This document shows positions 8,758-18,078 of a stretch of 35,825 nucleotides of DNA, one piece after another. The notes below the pieces were generated by a model, which was not told where the DNA came from, made no database searches, and saw only the letters and a list, made by a program, of their open reading frames with translations. Source of the stretch: Listeria rocourtiae FSL F6-920 (lineage in GTDB: Bacteria > Bacillota > Bacilli > Lactobacillales > Listeriaceae); NCBI RefSeq assembly GCF_000525975.1, contig NZ_AODK01000031.1, positions 1 through 35,825 on the forward strand, written 5' to 3'. Positions within the stretch are counted from its first letter, which is position 1. Each line of letters opens with the position of its first letter. The translations under genes were made by a program, and so were the position numbers.

Positions 8758-10045
8758 GTTTCTCTCTCCCTTGTATTTCCTCACTCGTATGAAATAAATA
8801 ATTCAGCCCTATCGCGATAAAAATACCATTTGTCATGAGCGCAATAATGAAAGAACTATCCACCAAGCTCCAAGCCGGCATTACCATCAACGCAACACTA
8901 ATAATAAAATTTCGATTCGCCGAGATACTATCATAAATCCATAGAATAACCGTTAATAAAATGGTAAACAGAATCATACCAACATAGCCAAATGCCGAAT
9001 ATCCGTCCGCCCACATATTCACATTCGCCGACATTTGCTCTGAACCAAAATAGCTAAATCCAATGACATAACTTGGGTTCGCTTCATAAGGATAATCTAC
9101 CAAACCGCGAAATATCGAATGCCCTAAATGCGTTTTCGGATGTGTAGAAAAGAAGTCGAAAAAGAAGCTGGATAGCGCTCCTGGCAGAAATAACATGCGT
9201 CTTGTAAAAATCTCTGTGAGCGTAATATTTCCACTTAGCGTATCGAAAACCATTGAAAATAAAACGAGAAAGAGAATCATCCAAACAAACCTGATGCCAA
9301 ATCTAGCTCCTTGATGCCGCAAACAAAATAGAACCACCGCTAGTAAACATAACGATAAAGCGACACTTTTATGACCTGTAACGGAGTAGACATAAATTTG
9401 ACCAACAATACCAGCTCCAATGAGCACGATATTTCTATTCAAGATGCCCACTGTAACTAGAAAGAGGTCCATGATTTTAGAGAGCCAAACGACCGCGTAT
9501 CCGGAGAATCTATTAGCTTCTCCCCGATAAACTTCACGAATGTCATACACTTCTTTGAAAGACACCACATCGATGCGAAAACCGAAAGTCTGAATCATAA
9601 TCGCATAAAGCAACATCGTGAAAAAGACGATACCAACCTGAACCAAATTTTGCGATAAGCTCCATTCTCTCATTTGAATAAGCCTTAGCCTACCACCGAG
9701 ATAAAGAATGACTAAGCACAGTAAAAACACCAACTTAAAGATGAAAAAGCGATCAAATGGCGTCTCCCGAACAAAATCTGGTATCAACATGACTGGTATA
9801 TAAGCAAATATATAGAGTATCCAGTAGATAACTTGCGATGGTCTTGTTGTTCGATAATCCGACCAAGTTGCTGGTAAAAAGGCTAGTATGCTAGACACAA
9901 TGCAAACCCTAAGTGGCGGATGAAGATTGACGAGCCGATAGTAACTATATGATGGAGATATGAGATAAATGTAGGCGATATAAAGACTTATGATGTATAA
10001 AATAATCCCTACTAACACAGAGAATTTGCCAACTCGAATATACAT
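8723..10045 (-). CDS. wzy: Wzy-type polysaccharide polymerase
   Basis: 440 residues with about eleven to twelve membrane segments spread along the protein and a longer extracytoplasmic loop at about 270-345 (RRMLFLPGALSSFFF, then THPKTHLGHSI and SYVIGFSYFGSEQMSANVN), the usual shape of O-antigen/EPS polymerases. These link repeat units en bloc at the outer membrane face. Primary sequence is poorly conserved in this family, so the call rests on topology, on the loop (arginine and H-x-G residues) and on position between the Wzd/Wze pair and Wzx. It starts with ATG at 10045, 16 bases after the kinase stop. Confidence 0.8.
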   Translation of the reverse strand: MYIRVGKFSVLVGIILYIISLYIAYIYLISPSYSYYRLVNLHPPLRVCIVSSILAFLPATWSDYRTTRPSQVIYWILYIFAYIPVMLIPDFVRETPFDRFFIFKLVFLLCLVILYLGGRLRLIQMREWSLSQNLVQVGIVFFTMLLYAIMIQTFGFRIDVVSFKEVYDIREVYRGEANRFSGYAVVWLSKIMDLFLVTVGILNRNIVLIGAGIVGQIYVYSVTGHKSVALSLCLLAVVLFCLRHQGARFGIRFVWMILFLVLFSMVFDTLSGNITLTEIFTRRMLFLPGALSSFFFDFFSTHPKTHLGHSIFRGLVDYPYEANPSYVIGFSYFGSEQMSANVNMWADGYSAFGYVGMILFTILLTVILWIYDSISANRNFIISVALMVMPAWSLVDSSFIIALMTNGIFIAIGLNYLFHTSEEIQGREKLEYKKNHLDSV

Positions 10046-10061
10046 CAGATTCTCTCCTCCT

Positions 10062-10709
10062 TTATCGCTTCACATAGTTGTAGTAATAACTAGAATCATT
10101 ACGACGACGCTGCACTTTGTTACGAATAATTCCTAAAACATCGATATTTTGCAGCTTGCACTTTTCGATACATTCTTTTAACTGCGTTTTCGTTGTTTTA
10201 CCATTTTCTAAAACAAGAATGGTAGCATCACAGTAGTTGGCAATGATAATACTATCCGATAAACCGATAGGTGGCGCATCGATAAAAATAAAATCATACA
10301 AATTTTCATATTCTTCCAAAAATTCAGGTAACATACTGTCACTCAATAACTCCGAAGGGTTATATGGCGAAACACCACTAGTCATCACATCTAAATAATC
10401 ATCAATTTTTTGAATACCTTCAGACTTATCAAATTGATGATTCTTCAAGAAATCCGATAATCCAACATAATTCTTCAAATTAAAAATACGATGGATGGTT
10501 GGTAATCGTAAATCGCCATCAATCAACAGCACCCGCTTACCACTCTTAGACATGAACATCGCTAAATTAGCAATCATCGACGATTTCCCCTCCCCCTGCC
10601 TACAAGAAGTCGCCATGATAGTTTTGATTTTTTTCTTATCTGCAATGTACTGAATCGAGGCTCGTATATTACGAAATTGTTCTGGTACTGTGCCTTTTTC
10701 GTCCAACAT
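10062..10709 (-). CDS. wze: Wze/CpsD-type bacterial tyrosine kinase
   Basis: A 215-residue BY-kinase that works with the membrane protein Wzd to control polymer length and output. It has VPEQFRNIRASIQY (the activator-binding N-terminal motif), Walker A ATSCRQGEGKSS, Walker A' LLIDGDLRLP, Walker B FIFIDAPP, and a C-terminal tyrosine cluster SYYYNYVKR for autophosphorylation. The ATG at 10709 has no ribosome site. In-frame codons upstream (K-S-A-L) look coding until a stop created at an A9 run. One more A would open a start at a GTG inside the end of wzd with a GGGAGAG before it. No partner tyrosine phosphatase gene (Wzb/CpsB) is seen in the window. Confidence 0.9.
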   Translation of the reverse strand: MLDEKGTVPEQFRNIRASIQYIADKKKIKTIMATSCRQGEGKSSMIANLAMFMSKSGKRVLLIDGDLRLPTIHRIFNLKNYVGLSDFLKNHQFDKSEGIQKIDDYLDVMTSGVSPYNPSELLSDSMLPEFLEEYENLYDFIFIDAPPIGLSDSIIIANYCDATILVLENGKTTKTQLKECIEKCKLQNIDVLGIIRNKVQRRRNDSSYYYNYVKR

Positions 10710-10740
10710 TAGCGCGCTTTTTTTTTATTTTTTCTTTTTA

Positions 10741-11406
10741 TTACCACTTTTCAATCTCTCCCAACACTGGAATCACGGTTATTTCCTGAATATCTGCATC
10801 TTCGCGAATCGTCACGTTGGTAAAGCCATGAATAAACATGATAACAGAACCAATCATGAGACCAATAAATGCCCCCATCATTAAGCTCATCTTTTTATTC
10901 GGACTCACGATAGTTCCTTCGACTGCTTTGGATAAAATGACAATCGTGTTGTCCTCAATAAGATTTCCCACTTCTTGTTGCATCGTTGCCACCGTTTTAT
11001 TTACAAATTGGATAGCTTTTTCAGCACTATCAGATGTGTATGCTACAGAGATAATCTGTGAATCATTTTCGTTTTTGATTGCTAATTTTTTTGCCAAAAT
11101 TTCTGGTTTAGCGTTTAAATTCAAATCTGCTTTTACTTTATCGATGATGTAATTACTTTTCAAAATTCCTGTATACGTACTAATTAAGCGATTATTTGTG
11201 TTCGCATCCAACTTAATATCATCTTCTGCAAGTTTCTGGGGTTTCACAAGTATGTCTGAACTCGCTTGGTACATAGGAACCGCCATTTGCGTTACCCATA
11301 CATACGCCCCTGCAATACCTAAATTTGTCATAAAAAGCAACAAGATAGCATAGCGTTTTAAATACTGTACCAGCATTTTCATATCAATTTTCTTTTCCAT
11401 ATTCAC
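10741..11406 (-). CDS. wzd: Wzd/CpsC-type chain-length regulator and kinase activator
   Basis: A 221-residue polysaccharide co-polymerase with two membrane segments (about 17-37 and 176-197) around an extracytoplasmic domain, starting with the Wzz-domain pattern (YQASSDILVKPQ) and ending with the proline/glycine-rich second segment (SPNKKMSLMMGAFIGLMIGS). The short cytoplasmic tail (NVTIREDADIQEI ... VLGEIEKW) is what activates the CpsD-type kinase. It starts with GTG at 11406, after GAAGTGG, and is the first gene of the core polysaccharide block, with 229 bases of untranslated sequence before it that should hold a promoter. Confidence 0.88.
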   Translation of the reverse strand: MNMEKKIDMKMLVQYLKRYAILLLFMTNLGIAGAYVWVTQMAVPMYQASSDILVKPQKLAEDDIKLDANTNNRLISTYTGILKSNYIIDKVKADLNLNAKPEILAKKLAIKNENDSQIISVAYTSDSAEKAIQFVNKTVATMQQEVGNLIEDNTIVILSKAVEGTIVSPNKKMSLMMGAFIGLMIGSVIMFIHGFTNVTIREDADIQEITVIPVLGEIEKW

Positions 11407-11635
11407 CGTCTTACACCACTTCTCTTCTGCATTGTTTTGAATGGACTACTAATAGATAGTTTCAAAATAAATTTTTCTTATTATCACCAATTATTCCTAC
11501 TCGCCATTCTGATAATCTCACCTTTTTATCTATAGTCTTTTTGTCTAGTGAACGCTAGTAGAAATACCTTGCTTTTACGCAACGTTTAGATTTATGTTCT
11601 TTATCAAACTTTTTATCGTAGATTATTTTTCTAAT
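11407..11635 (-). promoter_or_regulatory. leader/promoter region of the wzd operon
   Basis: 229 AT-rich bases between the dehydrogenase and wzd. No good sigma-A box stands out. A short inverted repeat CTAGTG/CGCTAG at 11547-11560 could be an operator. No terminator after the dehydrogenase is clear, so read-through from upstream is possible. Confidence 0.35.
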
Positions 11636-12913
11636 TTAGCTCTGAACCATCGCTGTCTCTTGTGTCCTTTTTGCTTTATATAAATTGCCATAGTTCACGT
11701 AATTCACTTTTGCATCTACATGCTGAACAATATTTTTCGTATCAAATATCATTGCTTCACGCATTCTATCAGTATAACTCGTTGGAATTTTCCGAAACTC
11801 ATCATGATCGCTCAACACAATAATGAGAGAGCTTCCTTCACATGCTTCTTCTCCAGTTAACGGCTGTTCAGATACATGTGGATCAAAGACACGGATGTCA
11901 AAACCCGCCTCAAGCAAACCATCTCTTACTTCCATTGCAGGGCTTTCCCTAATATCATCAATATTTCCTTTATATGTCAATCCAAAAAGAGTTACTTGAT
12001 TTCCTTCTTGATTTGCCATCAGCGCCTGAACTTGTTGAACAACATAATCTGGCATACTATTGTTAACAGCGCGTGCTGTCTGCATCAAAGGAGATTGTTC
12101 AGGAGCAGATGCTATCACAAAATACGGGTCGACTGCTAAACAATGTCCGCCTACACCTGGGCCTGGTTGATGTATATTTACACGTGGATGTTTGTTTGCC
12201 ATTTCAATAACACGTAGCGCATTAATGCCCAAGTGCTCACTAATTTTAGCAAGTTCATTGGCCAATGCAATATTGACATCTCGGTAGGTATTTTCCATTA
12301 ATTTACTAATTTCAGCCTCGCCTGCTTGCGTTTTCATCATTTCACCTTTTACAAATGTCCCATAAACCGCCGCGGCTTTTTCAGTACAAGCATCCGTAAT
12401 CCCGCCAATAATGCGCGGATTATGCACCAGTTCATGCATAATATTCCCAGGTAAAACACGCTCTGGACAATGTGCTAAAAAGATATCTTTCCCCACTGTA
12501 AAATCATTCTTTTCAACCATTGGCTGTACTATATCAACCATCGTACGTGGCGCAATCGTCGACTCTACAATAATCGTATCTCCTATCTTCACATAAGGTA
12601 AAATGCTTGCTATGGCAGCTTCAATATAACTTGTATCACACGATTGATATTGATCTGCTTTATTCGGTGTTGGAACAGCTATAATGTAAGCATCCGCAGA
12701 CACAGGTTGTGTACTTGCATAGAAGTTTCCCAACAATAGAACTTCCTCTAACTCTTTTTCCAAACCAGGCTCTTCAATGTGTAGAATTCCAGCGTTTAAC
12801 TGTGCTGTCATAAAGGATGATAAATCGACACCTGTCACTTTATGACCATACTTTGCGAACAGTATCGCAGTAGGTAACCCAATATATCCAAGACCGATAA
12901 CCGTAATTTTCAT
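11636..12913 (-). CDS. wecC: UDP-N-acetyl-D-mannosamine dehydrogenase (WecC-type)
   Basis: A 425-residue UDP-sugar dehydrogenase that should oxidise UDP-ManNAc to UDP-ManNAcA. It has the Rossmann motif GLGYIGLP at 7-14, VPTPNK, ESTIAPRT, HCPERVLPGN (a WecC/WbpA-group signature; the UDP-glucose group has NPEFLREG) and catalytic C258 in GPGVGGHCLAVDPYF. The C-terminal domain has GLTYKGNIDDIRESPAMEV. The window holds no UDP-GlcNAc 2-epimerase, so UDP-ManNAc must come from a gene elsewhere, such as the wall-polymer MnaA. UDP-GlcNAc dehydrogenase (WbpA) is the main alternative. It is 229 bases upstream of wzd, on the same strand. Confidence 0.88.
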   Translation of the reverse strand: MKITVIGLGYIGLPTAILFAKYGHKVTGVDLSSFMTAQLNAGILHIEEPGLEKELEEVLLLGNFYASTQPVSADAYIIAVPTPNKADQYQSCDTSYIEAAIASILPYVKIGDTIIVESTIAPRTMVDIVQPMVEKNDFTVGKDIFLAHCPERVLPGNIMHELVHNPRIIGGITDACTEKAAAVYGTFVKGEMMKTQAGEAEISKLMENTYRDVNIALANELAKISEHLGINALRVIEMANKHPRVNIHQPGPGVGGHCLAVDPYFVIASAPEQSPLMQTARAVNNSMPDYVVQQVQALMANQEGNQVTLFGLTYKGNIDDIRESPAMEVRDGLLEAGFDIRVFDPHVSEQPLTGEEACEGSSLIIVLSDHDEFRKIPTSYTDRMREAMIFDTKNIVQHVDAKVNYVNYGNLYKAKRTQETAMVQS

Positions 12914-12935
12914 ATAACTGCTTCCACCTTTTATT

Positions 12936-13391
12936 TTATTTTGTAGGAACGGTAACTGTCCATTTCACGTTTTCCGTAGTTTCTTGTGAATAAGGCTCAT
13001 ATATTATAGTAACTTCTTTTTGATCTATCGGTATTTCATAGAATCCCGGTCCTTTTAATATTTTCCCAGCCGGAATCTCATCACCAAAGTTATTGGCATT
13101 TAAACCGTACATCCTGTGTTTTTTCCCATCCTTTGTCTGAATAACGAAATCCCCAGCTCCTGCACCTGCTGTTTCTTTTCCTACATTCTTTACATCAAAA
13201 TCTAGTTGTATCATTTGTTTCTTATCATTATTACTAATTTTCAATTTAATATCTGCTAATGTTATTTCTAAATTATTAGCCACTCTTGTCTTTCCAATAT
13301 CATCGCTAGTTGTTTTACCACAACCACTCACTACCAACATTAAGCTTAGACTTAATATAAATAGCGTGAGCCAAATTTTGTTCTTCTTCAT
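12936..13391 (-). CDS. DUF4352-like lipoprotein
   Basis: A 151-residue lipoprotein: a lysine-rich start, a hydrophobic core and the lipobox VVSGC with the lipid-bearing Cys24. The rest looks like a single immunoglobulin-like beta domain of the DUF4352 type (LEITLADIKLKI ... MIQLDFDVKNVGKE ... VIQTKDGKKHRMYG ... WTVTVPTK). These domains are often found in small Gram-positive surface lipoproteins of unknown role. It lies 22 bases upstream of the dehydrogenase gene and just after the adhesin terminator, so it may be co-transcribed with the polysaccharide genes. GAGGAG precedes the ATG at a slightly long distance. Confidence 0.75.
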   Translation of the reverse strand: MKKNKIWLTLFILSLSLMLVVSGCGKTTSDDIGKTRVANNLEITLADIKLKISNNDKKQMIQLDFDVKNVGKETAGAGAGDFVIQTKDGKKHRMYGLNANNFGDEIPAGKILKGPGFYEIPIDQKEVTIIYEPYSQETTENVKWTVTVPTK

Positions 13392-13420
13392 AAAACTTTG
13401 GAATCTCCTCTCAAAATTAG

Positions 13421-13456
13421 GACATCATAAGTAGCAATGAACACTACTTATGATGC
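13421..13456 (-). terminator. hairpin terminator after the adhesin
   Basis: A 12-bp perfect stem, CATCATAAGTAG (13423-13434) with CTACTTATGATG (13444-13455), loop of nine. It lies just past the adhesin stop, and on the minus strand is followed by a weak T-rich tract (TCCTAATTTT). Partial read-through into the lipoprotein gene is plausible. Confidence 0.75.
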
Positions 13457-13463
13457 ATATTAA

Positions 13464-16400
13464 TTATTTCGTCGGTGCTTGAATTGTTACTGATTTGCTG
13501 TCTAGTAGTTTTCCTGCTTTGTCATAAGCGGCCACAACTACAGTATCATCTGCTTTTTTGATTTTATCAAAGGTATAGAATTTAAACGTTCCGTCGGTGA
13601 TGCTACCGCCAGCATAGACAACGCCATTTACGGTAACTTTAAGCGTAGCTACATCACCAGATACCGTTCCTGTCATGGTTGTGTTCCCTGGAATTGTCAT
13701 GGTTGCTGGTGTAATTTGTCCTGCTGTTGTCACCACATTGTTCTTGATAGTTACGGTTTTCGTATCCAATAGTTTACCCACACTATCGTAAGCGCGTACG
13801 ACAATGATGTCTTTTGGTGATTTTGTTTTGTCGAAAGAATAGAACTTGAATGTCCCATTCGCTACCGTACCACCTTTGTACACTTGCGTTGTCCCAGCTT
13901 CATTGGTGATGCTCACTTCGATTCTTGAAACGTCACCTGTATACGTACCGCTGATGTTCGAATCTCCTGGAATCGTCATCGCTGCTGGCGTAATTTGCCC
14001 TGCAGTTACTGCTGCAATGTTTACTTTTTCGCGCGCAATTTCGCGACCATTCTTGTCGTAAGCTACCATGTAAAGTGCTTGGTCTTTTTTGACACCTGGT
14101 CCTACATAAAATTTAAATGTCCCATTTGTCTTCGTCGCATTTCCAGCCTCTACGCCATCTTTGCTCAATGTAATACGGTCAACATCACCTGAATAGCTAC
14201 CAGTAATCGAGGTGGTTCCTAACACGAAATCATCTGGCTTCAGTATGCCGTTAGTAGAGAATTGCGCTTTCGCTTTATCTAAATCTTTTTGTAGCGCTGC
14301 TTTCTTCGTTGGATCTGTCACTTTGTTAACTAACGCTTGTGCGGCATCAATTGCTGCTTGTGTCACAGCTCCTGTGATTGTACCGTTTGGATCTTTATTT
14401 GTGAATAGGTTATTCACCGCTTCACGCGCTTTGTTTTCTGCGTCTGCTTGTGCTTTTTTAGCATCTAGTTGGCTTTGTGCTTTATTTAAATCTGCTTGTA
14501 ATGCTGCTTTTTTCGTCGGGTCTGTTACTTTATTGATGAGCGCTTGTGCGGCATCAATATCCGCTTGTGTCATCGTACCTGTAATCGTACCGTTCGGATC
14601 TTTATTCGTGAATAGGTTATTCACCGCTTCACGTGCTTTGTTTTCTGCGTCTGCTTGTGCCTTTTTAGCATCTAATTGACTTTGTGCTTTATTTAAATCT
14701 GTTTGTAATGCTGCTTTTTTCGTCGGGTCTGTTACTTTGTTGATGAGCGCTTGCGCGGCATCAATGTCTGCTTGCGTCATTGTGCCTGTAATCGTACCGT
14801 TCGGATCTTTATTCGTGAATAGGTTATTCACCGCTTCACGTGCTTTGTTTTCTGCTTCTGCTTGGGTTGTTTTGGCATCTAATTGACTTTGTGCTTTGTT
14901 TAAATCTGCTTGTAATGCTGCTTTTTTCGTCGGGTCTGTTACTTTGTTGATGAGCGCTTGCGCGGCATCAATGTCTGCTTGTGTCATTGTGTTCGTAATG
15001 TTGCCATTTGGATCTTTATTTGTGAATAAGTTATTTACTGCTTCGCGCGCTTTGTTTTCTGCCTCTGCTTGTGCTGTTTTAGCATCTAATTGGCTTTGCG
15101 CTTTGTTTAGATCTGCTTGTAATTCTGCTTTTTTCGTAGGGTCTGTTACTTTGTTGATGAGCGCTTGCGCGGCATCGATATCTGCTTGCGTCATCGTACC
15201 TGTAATCGTGCCGTTTGGGTTTTTGTTCGTAAATAGGTTGTTGACTGCTTCGCGGGCTTTATTTTGTGCTTCTGCTTCTGCTTGTGCTGTTTTAGTATCT
15301 AGCTGGCTTTGTGCTTTGTTTAAATCTGCTTGTAATGCTGCTTTCTTTGCAGGATCTGTTACTTTGTTGATGAGCGCTTGCGCCGCATCAATCTCTGCTT
15401 GTGTTAATCCAGTTTTAATATCGTTTTTTGGATCTTTGCTTGTAAATAAACCATTTACTGCTTCTCGTGCTGCATTTTCAAATTCAATCTGTTTAGTATC
15501 TTTAACAAATGAACCACTTGCTATTTTACCTATGTCCTTATTGATATAGAACAAAGTTGCATCTATATTATTAGATTGGATATTTTTTTGAGTTTGAGTG
15601 TTAACATATCCAGTTAATTCTACATACAGGTTTAGAGGTCCTGCATAGCTTCGAGTGGGTTCTAAAGAAGAAACATTTCCAATCGTCCAAGTTGAAATCC
15701 CAGTATCAGAATCTAACTGAACCTTTGCAGTTGGAGTTCCTCCCAAAGCACGTCCAGCACTATTACTGATTGAAATATTAGAACCTGATTTTAGATTAAT
15801 AGATTCTTTACTTACTAATGCTGATGCAGTAGTTTTAACGTCCATATCTAAAGTTGCCCCATCTTCAACTTCAATATCCTGGACATAAAGGCTAGCCCAT
15901 CCAAATGTATTAATAGACTTCATAGTAAAATGACTACCCGATTTCAGTTGCAGTTTTGCAGTTGGAATACTAACAAATGCAGCATTACCACTAGCTGTAG
16001 TAGTGGCATCAAAAATACCTGAATTAATAAAATGCGAATCTGCCCCTTCAAATTGTATCGCTGCATTGTTGGTATTAATTAGTATTTCTCCAGCATTTTC
16101 AATCGTATTCGATTTAATCCCCAGAATGATACTTCTTGGCGCTCTGTTACCTATCAATTTGCCACCTTTGTTAACTCGTACACGAGATGCGTTTTCTAAA
16201 CGAAGACCATCATACTTACTACCGGATAATTCCATTGTTCCATCAACATTCAACACACCTCCCGCAAGTAGTTGCATAGCTGACCCAGCCCCATTAAGTA
16301 CTAACTTCGAATCCGAAGAAACATTCATATTAGTGCCAACTTTCAATGCGAAAGTTTCAACACCCTTAGCGTTTAGTGAGACATTAGCGTTGTTTTGTAA

Positions 16401-16962
16401 GGTAACAGTATCCGCGGATATAGAACCTGCTGATAAAGAATAGTTAAACGTAGAAGTATCTGTAATATTATTTTCTAAAAATAGATTAGCATTGCCTAAG
16501 ATAAATAGGCGAGATCCAGAAGAAGTCACATTATCTAGTGTCACATTCGCTTGTAACGAACCAGAATTAGTACTATACACGATACCATCACTAGATGTTC
16601 TTGTAATGACTGCATTGGAAATTTTCACTGCATTTCCGTTTGCTGTGATAAGCATTCTCTTACTATTAGCATCAATCGTATGTCCATTTCCTTGAATCGT
16701 CTTACTAGATCCATTAATACTTGCATCCGAACCCATTAAAATATTCGCTGTTAACTTTACATCTGTAACAGTGGATGATTCTAATGCGGCTTTAAACTCT
16801 GCCCACGTCGATACATCCACGCTTACACCTGTTGCCATTTGAGAAATAGCTGGAACTTCATTAGCTAGTACGTTAAATGGAACACCACTTAAGCTTGTCA
16901 AAGCAATACTTGTTGCCGCAGTTACCTTTAAAAAATTTACTTGCCATACTATTTTTACTCAT
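13464..16962 (-). CDS. large secreted repeat adhesin (frame broken in the signal peptide)
   Basis: About 1165 residues when repaired. In order: a signal peptide (ATG at 16962 after AGGGGA); a beta-helix region of the pectate-lyase-like adhesive type (to about residue 440 from 16901), rich in short N/S/T strands such as KTIQGNGHTIDAN; six tandem modules (about 475-880) with core ALINKVTDPTKKAALQ, recognised as the Cry1Ac D-VI-type repeat common in Listeria surface proteins; and three Ig-like modules ending in GTFKFY...AYDKAGKLL. It ends in SVTIQAPTK with no LPXTG, GW or LysM anchor, so it should be released or held non-covalently. The frame from the ATG runs only 29 codons. Removing one A from the plus-strand A6 at 16930-16935 joins it to VTAATSIALTSLSGVPFNVLANE. 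Confidence 0.85.
14262..15475 (-). repeat. six tandem 207-bp coding repeats
   Basis: The block encodes six copies of a 69-residue module beginning AREAVNNLFTNKDPNG. Using the codons for the AVN motif as a marker, copies start near 14416, 14623, 14830, 15037, 15244 and 15457: four spacings of exactly 207 bp and one of 213 bp, the latter from two extra codons (Glu-Ala) in the AEAEAQ linker. Middle copies are nearly identical in DNA and the outer two have diverged, the usual pattern of repeat expansion by unequal recombination. Copy number in the assembly could be wrong. Confidence 0.95.
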
Positions 16963-17061
16963 TATTTCAACATTCCCCTATTATATTTTATTTTCCCCTT
17001 CAAATTTTGTATGATTCCTTTCCAATTATATTTAAGTTTTTTAGAAGGGACTGGGATGTAC

Positions 17062-17718
17062 TTATAAACCCAAGTCTTCTGAATCATAAATCAAGATTGG
17101 TTCACCATTTTTATAGATGATTTTATTTAACTGCTCTAGTTCTTGTATAACCTTTTTTGCAGTGTGTGGCGATATTTGACAACATTTAGATAGCAACAAA
17201 TAGTTCACCATTTTTGGGACATGATAACCCGCTTCCCCCTTCTTAGAAAGCAATTTAGTAATTTCCAGTACTCTTTCTTGCACACTCTTCGTTAGCATTA
17301 GCGAATATCGATAAAATTGTGATTCTTGCCGCTTTAATGTATCAATTAAAAGATCAGGAAAAAAAGGCTGCCCTGAAAGCTCGTGAAGTACTGCTTTGGC
17401 ATCATAAATTGCTAGTTCCACACTTCCAAAGGCAACATATTCATATGGGTCGGGCTGAAAAACATTATGGAAAATAAAATCATTCTCCCCCCAAATAGCA
17501 TTAACATTTTGTTTCGAGTTATTGATTTGTTGCAACAATTTCCCTTTAACAACATGAATCAACTTACCTGAATCTGTCAAAGCAAGATCTTGATGATTTT
17601 TCAATACTTTCATTTGGCAAAAATTCGGATTATTTTTGTTTATATTAGATAAATCTAACAAAGGTAACAACAAATTAGGTTCCCTAAGTAATAAACTATG
17701 AATCTCAAGAAAATCCAT
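17062..17718 (-). CDS. Crp/Fnr-family (PrfA-like) transcription regulator
   Basis: About 218 residues in two parts: a cyclic-nucleotide-binding-like beta-roll (TDSGKLIHVVKGKLLQ ... WGENDFI ... VAFGSVELAIYD), a long connecting helix (LIDTLKRQESQFYRYSLMLTKSVQERVLEI), and a C-terminal winged helix with recognition region YLLLSKCCQISPHTAKKVIQ. This is the layout of PrfA and its many Listeria paralogues. The beta-roll lacks the phosphate-binding R-x-A/S-x motif, so it probably does not bind cAMP. I start at the ATG at 17718, six bases after GGGAGG; an upstream in-frame ATG has no ribosome site. It sits 100 bases upstream of the adhesin on the same strand, so it may control it. Confidence 0.8.
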   Translation of the reverse strand: MDFLEIHSLLLREPNLLLPLLDLSNINKNNPNFCQMKVLKNHQDLALTDSGKLIHVVKGKLLQQINNSKQNVNAIWGENDFIFHNVFQPDPYEYVAFGSVELAIYDAKAVLHELSGQPFFPDLLIDTLKRQESQFYRYSLMLTKSVQERVLEITKLLSKKGEAGYHVPKMVNYLLLSKCCQISPHTAKKVIQELEQLNKIIYKNGEPILIYDSEDLGL

Positions 17719-18078
17719 AGGACGCCTCCCCTTAATGTAAACTACATTACTTAGCATAAAGCATAATATTTTGACGTTATAGACTTAAAAAACACAAATT
17801 TGCATATCAATTTGGAAATTGCACAAAATTAAATTTGTAATTTCGCTTTTCGGCTTATGAACGACTGCTATTCAAGCATTGATTATGTGTTCATTTTATG
17901 TCTAAAAATATAATTTTATATAAATATATATAAAAATAAGCATAAAAAACTGATAAATCGATGTAACAAAGGTTACTATTCTACAAAAAAATAGGCCTAA
18001 TCAATCTGACGTTTAAGACTAACGAACGAAGGGGAAATCTATATATAATAAACTATTTCACGAAAGGAAGTAAGACAC
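17719..18078. promoter_or_regulatory. divergent intergenic region
   Basis: About 360 AT-rich bases between the regulator and the YihY-type gene, with no gene of its own. A TATAAT on the plus strand (about 18043-18049, in a TATATATAATAAAC context) is a possible -10 for the YihY gene; its -35 is weak. No clear PrfA-type palindrome was found. Confidence 0.4.

Noticed and set aside
14212-15549. Long plus-strand open frames across the adhesin repeats (155 and 217 codons), rich in Ala/Ser/Cys
   Set aside because: They are antisense shadows of the 207-bp repeats: the repeat length is a multiple of three, so an open antisense frame is simply copied. No ribosome site or family match.
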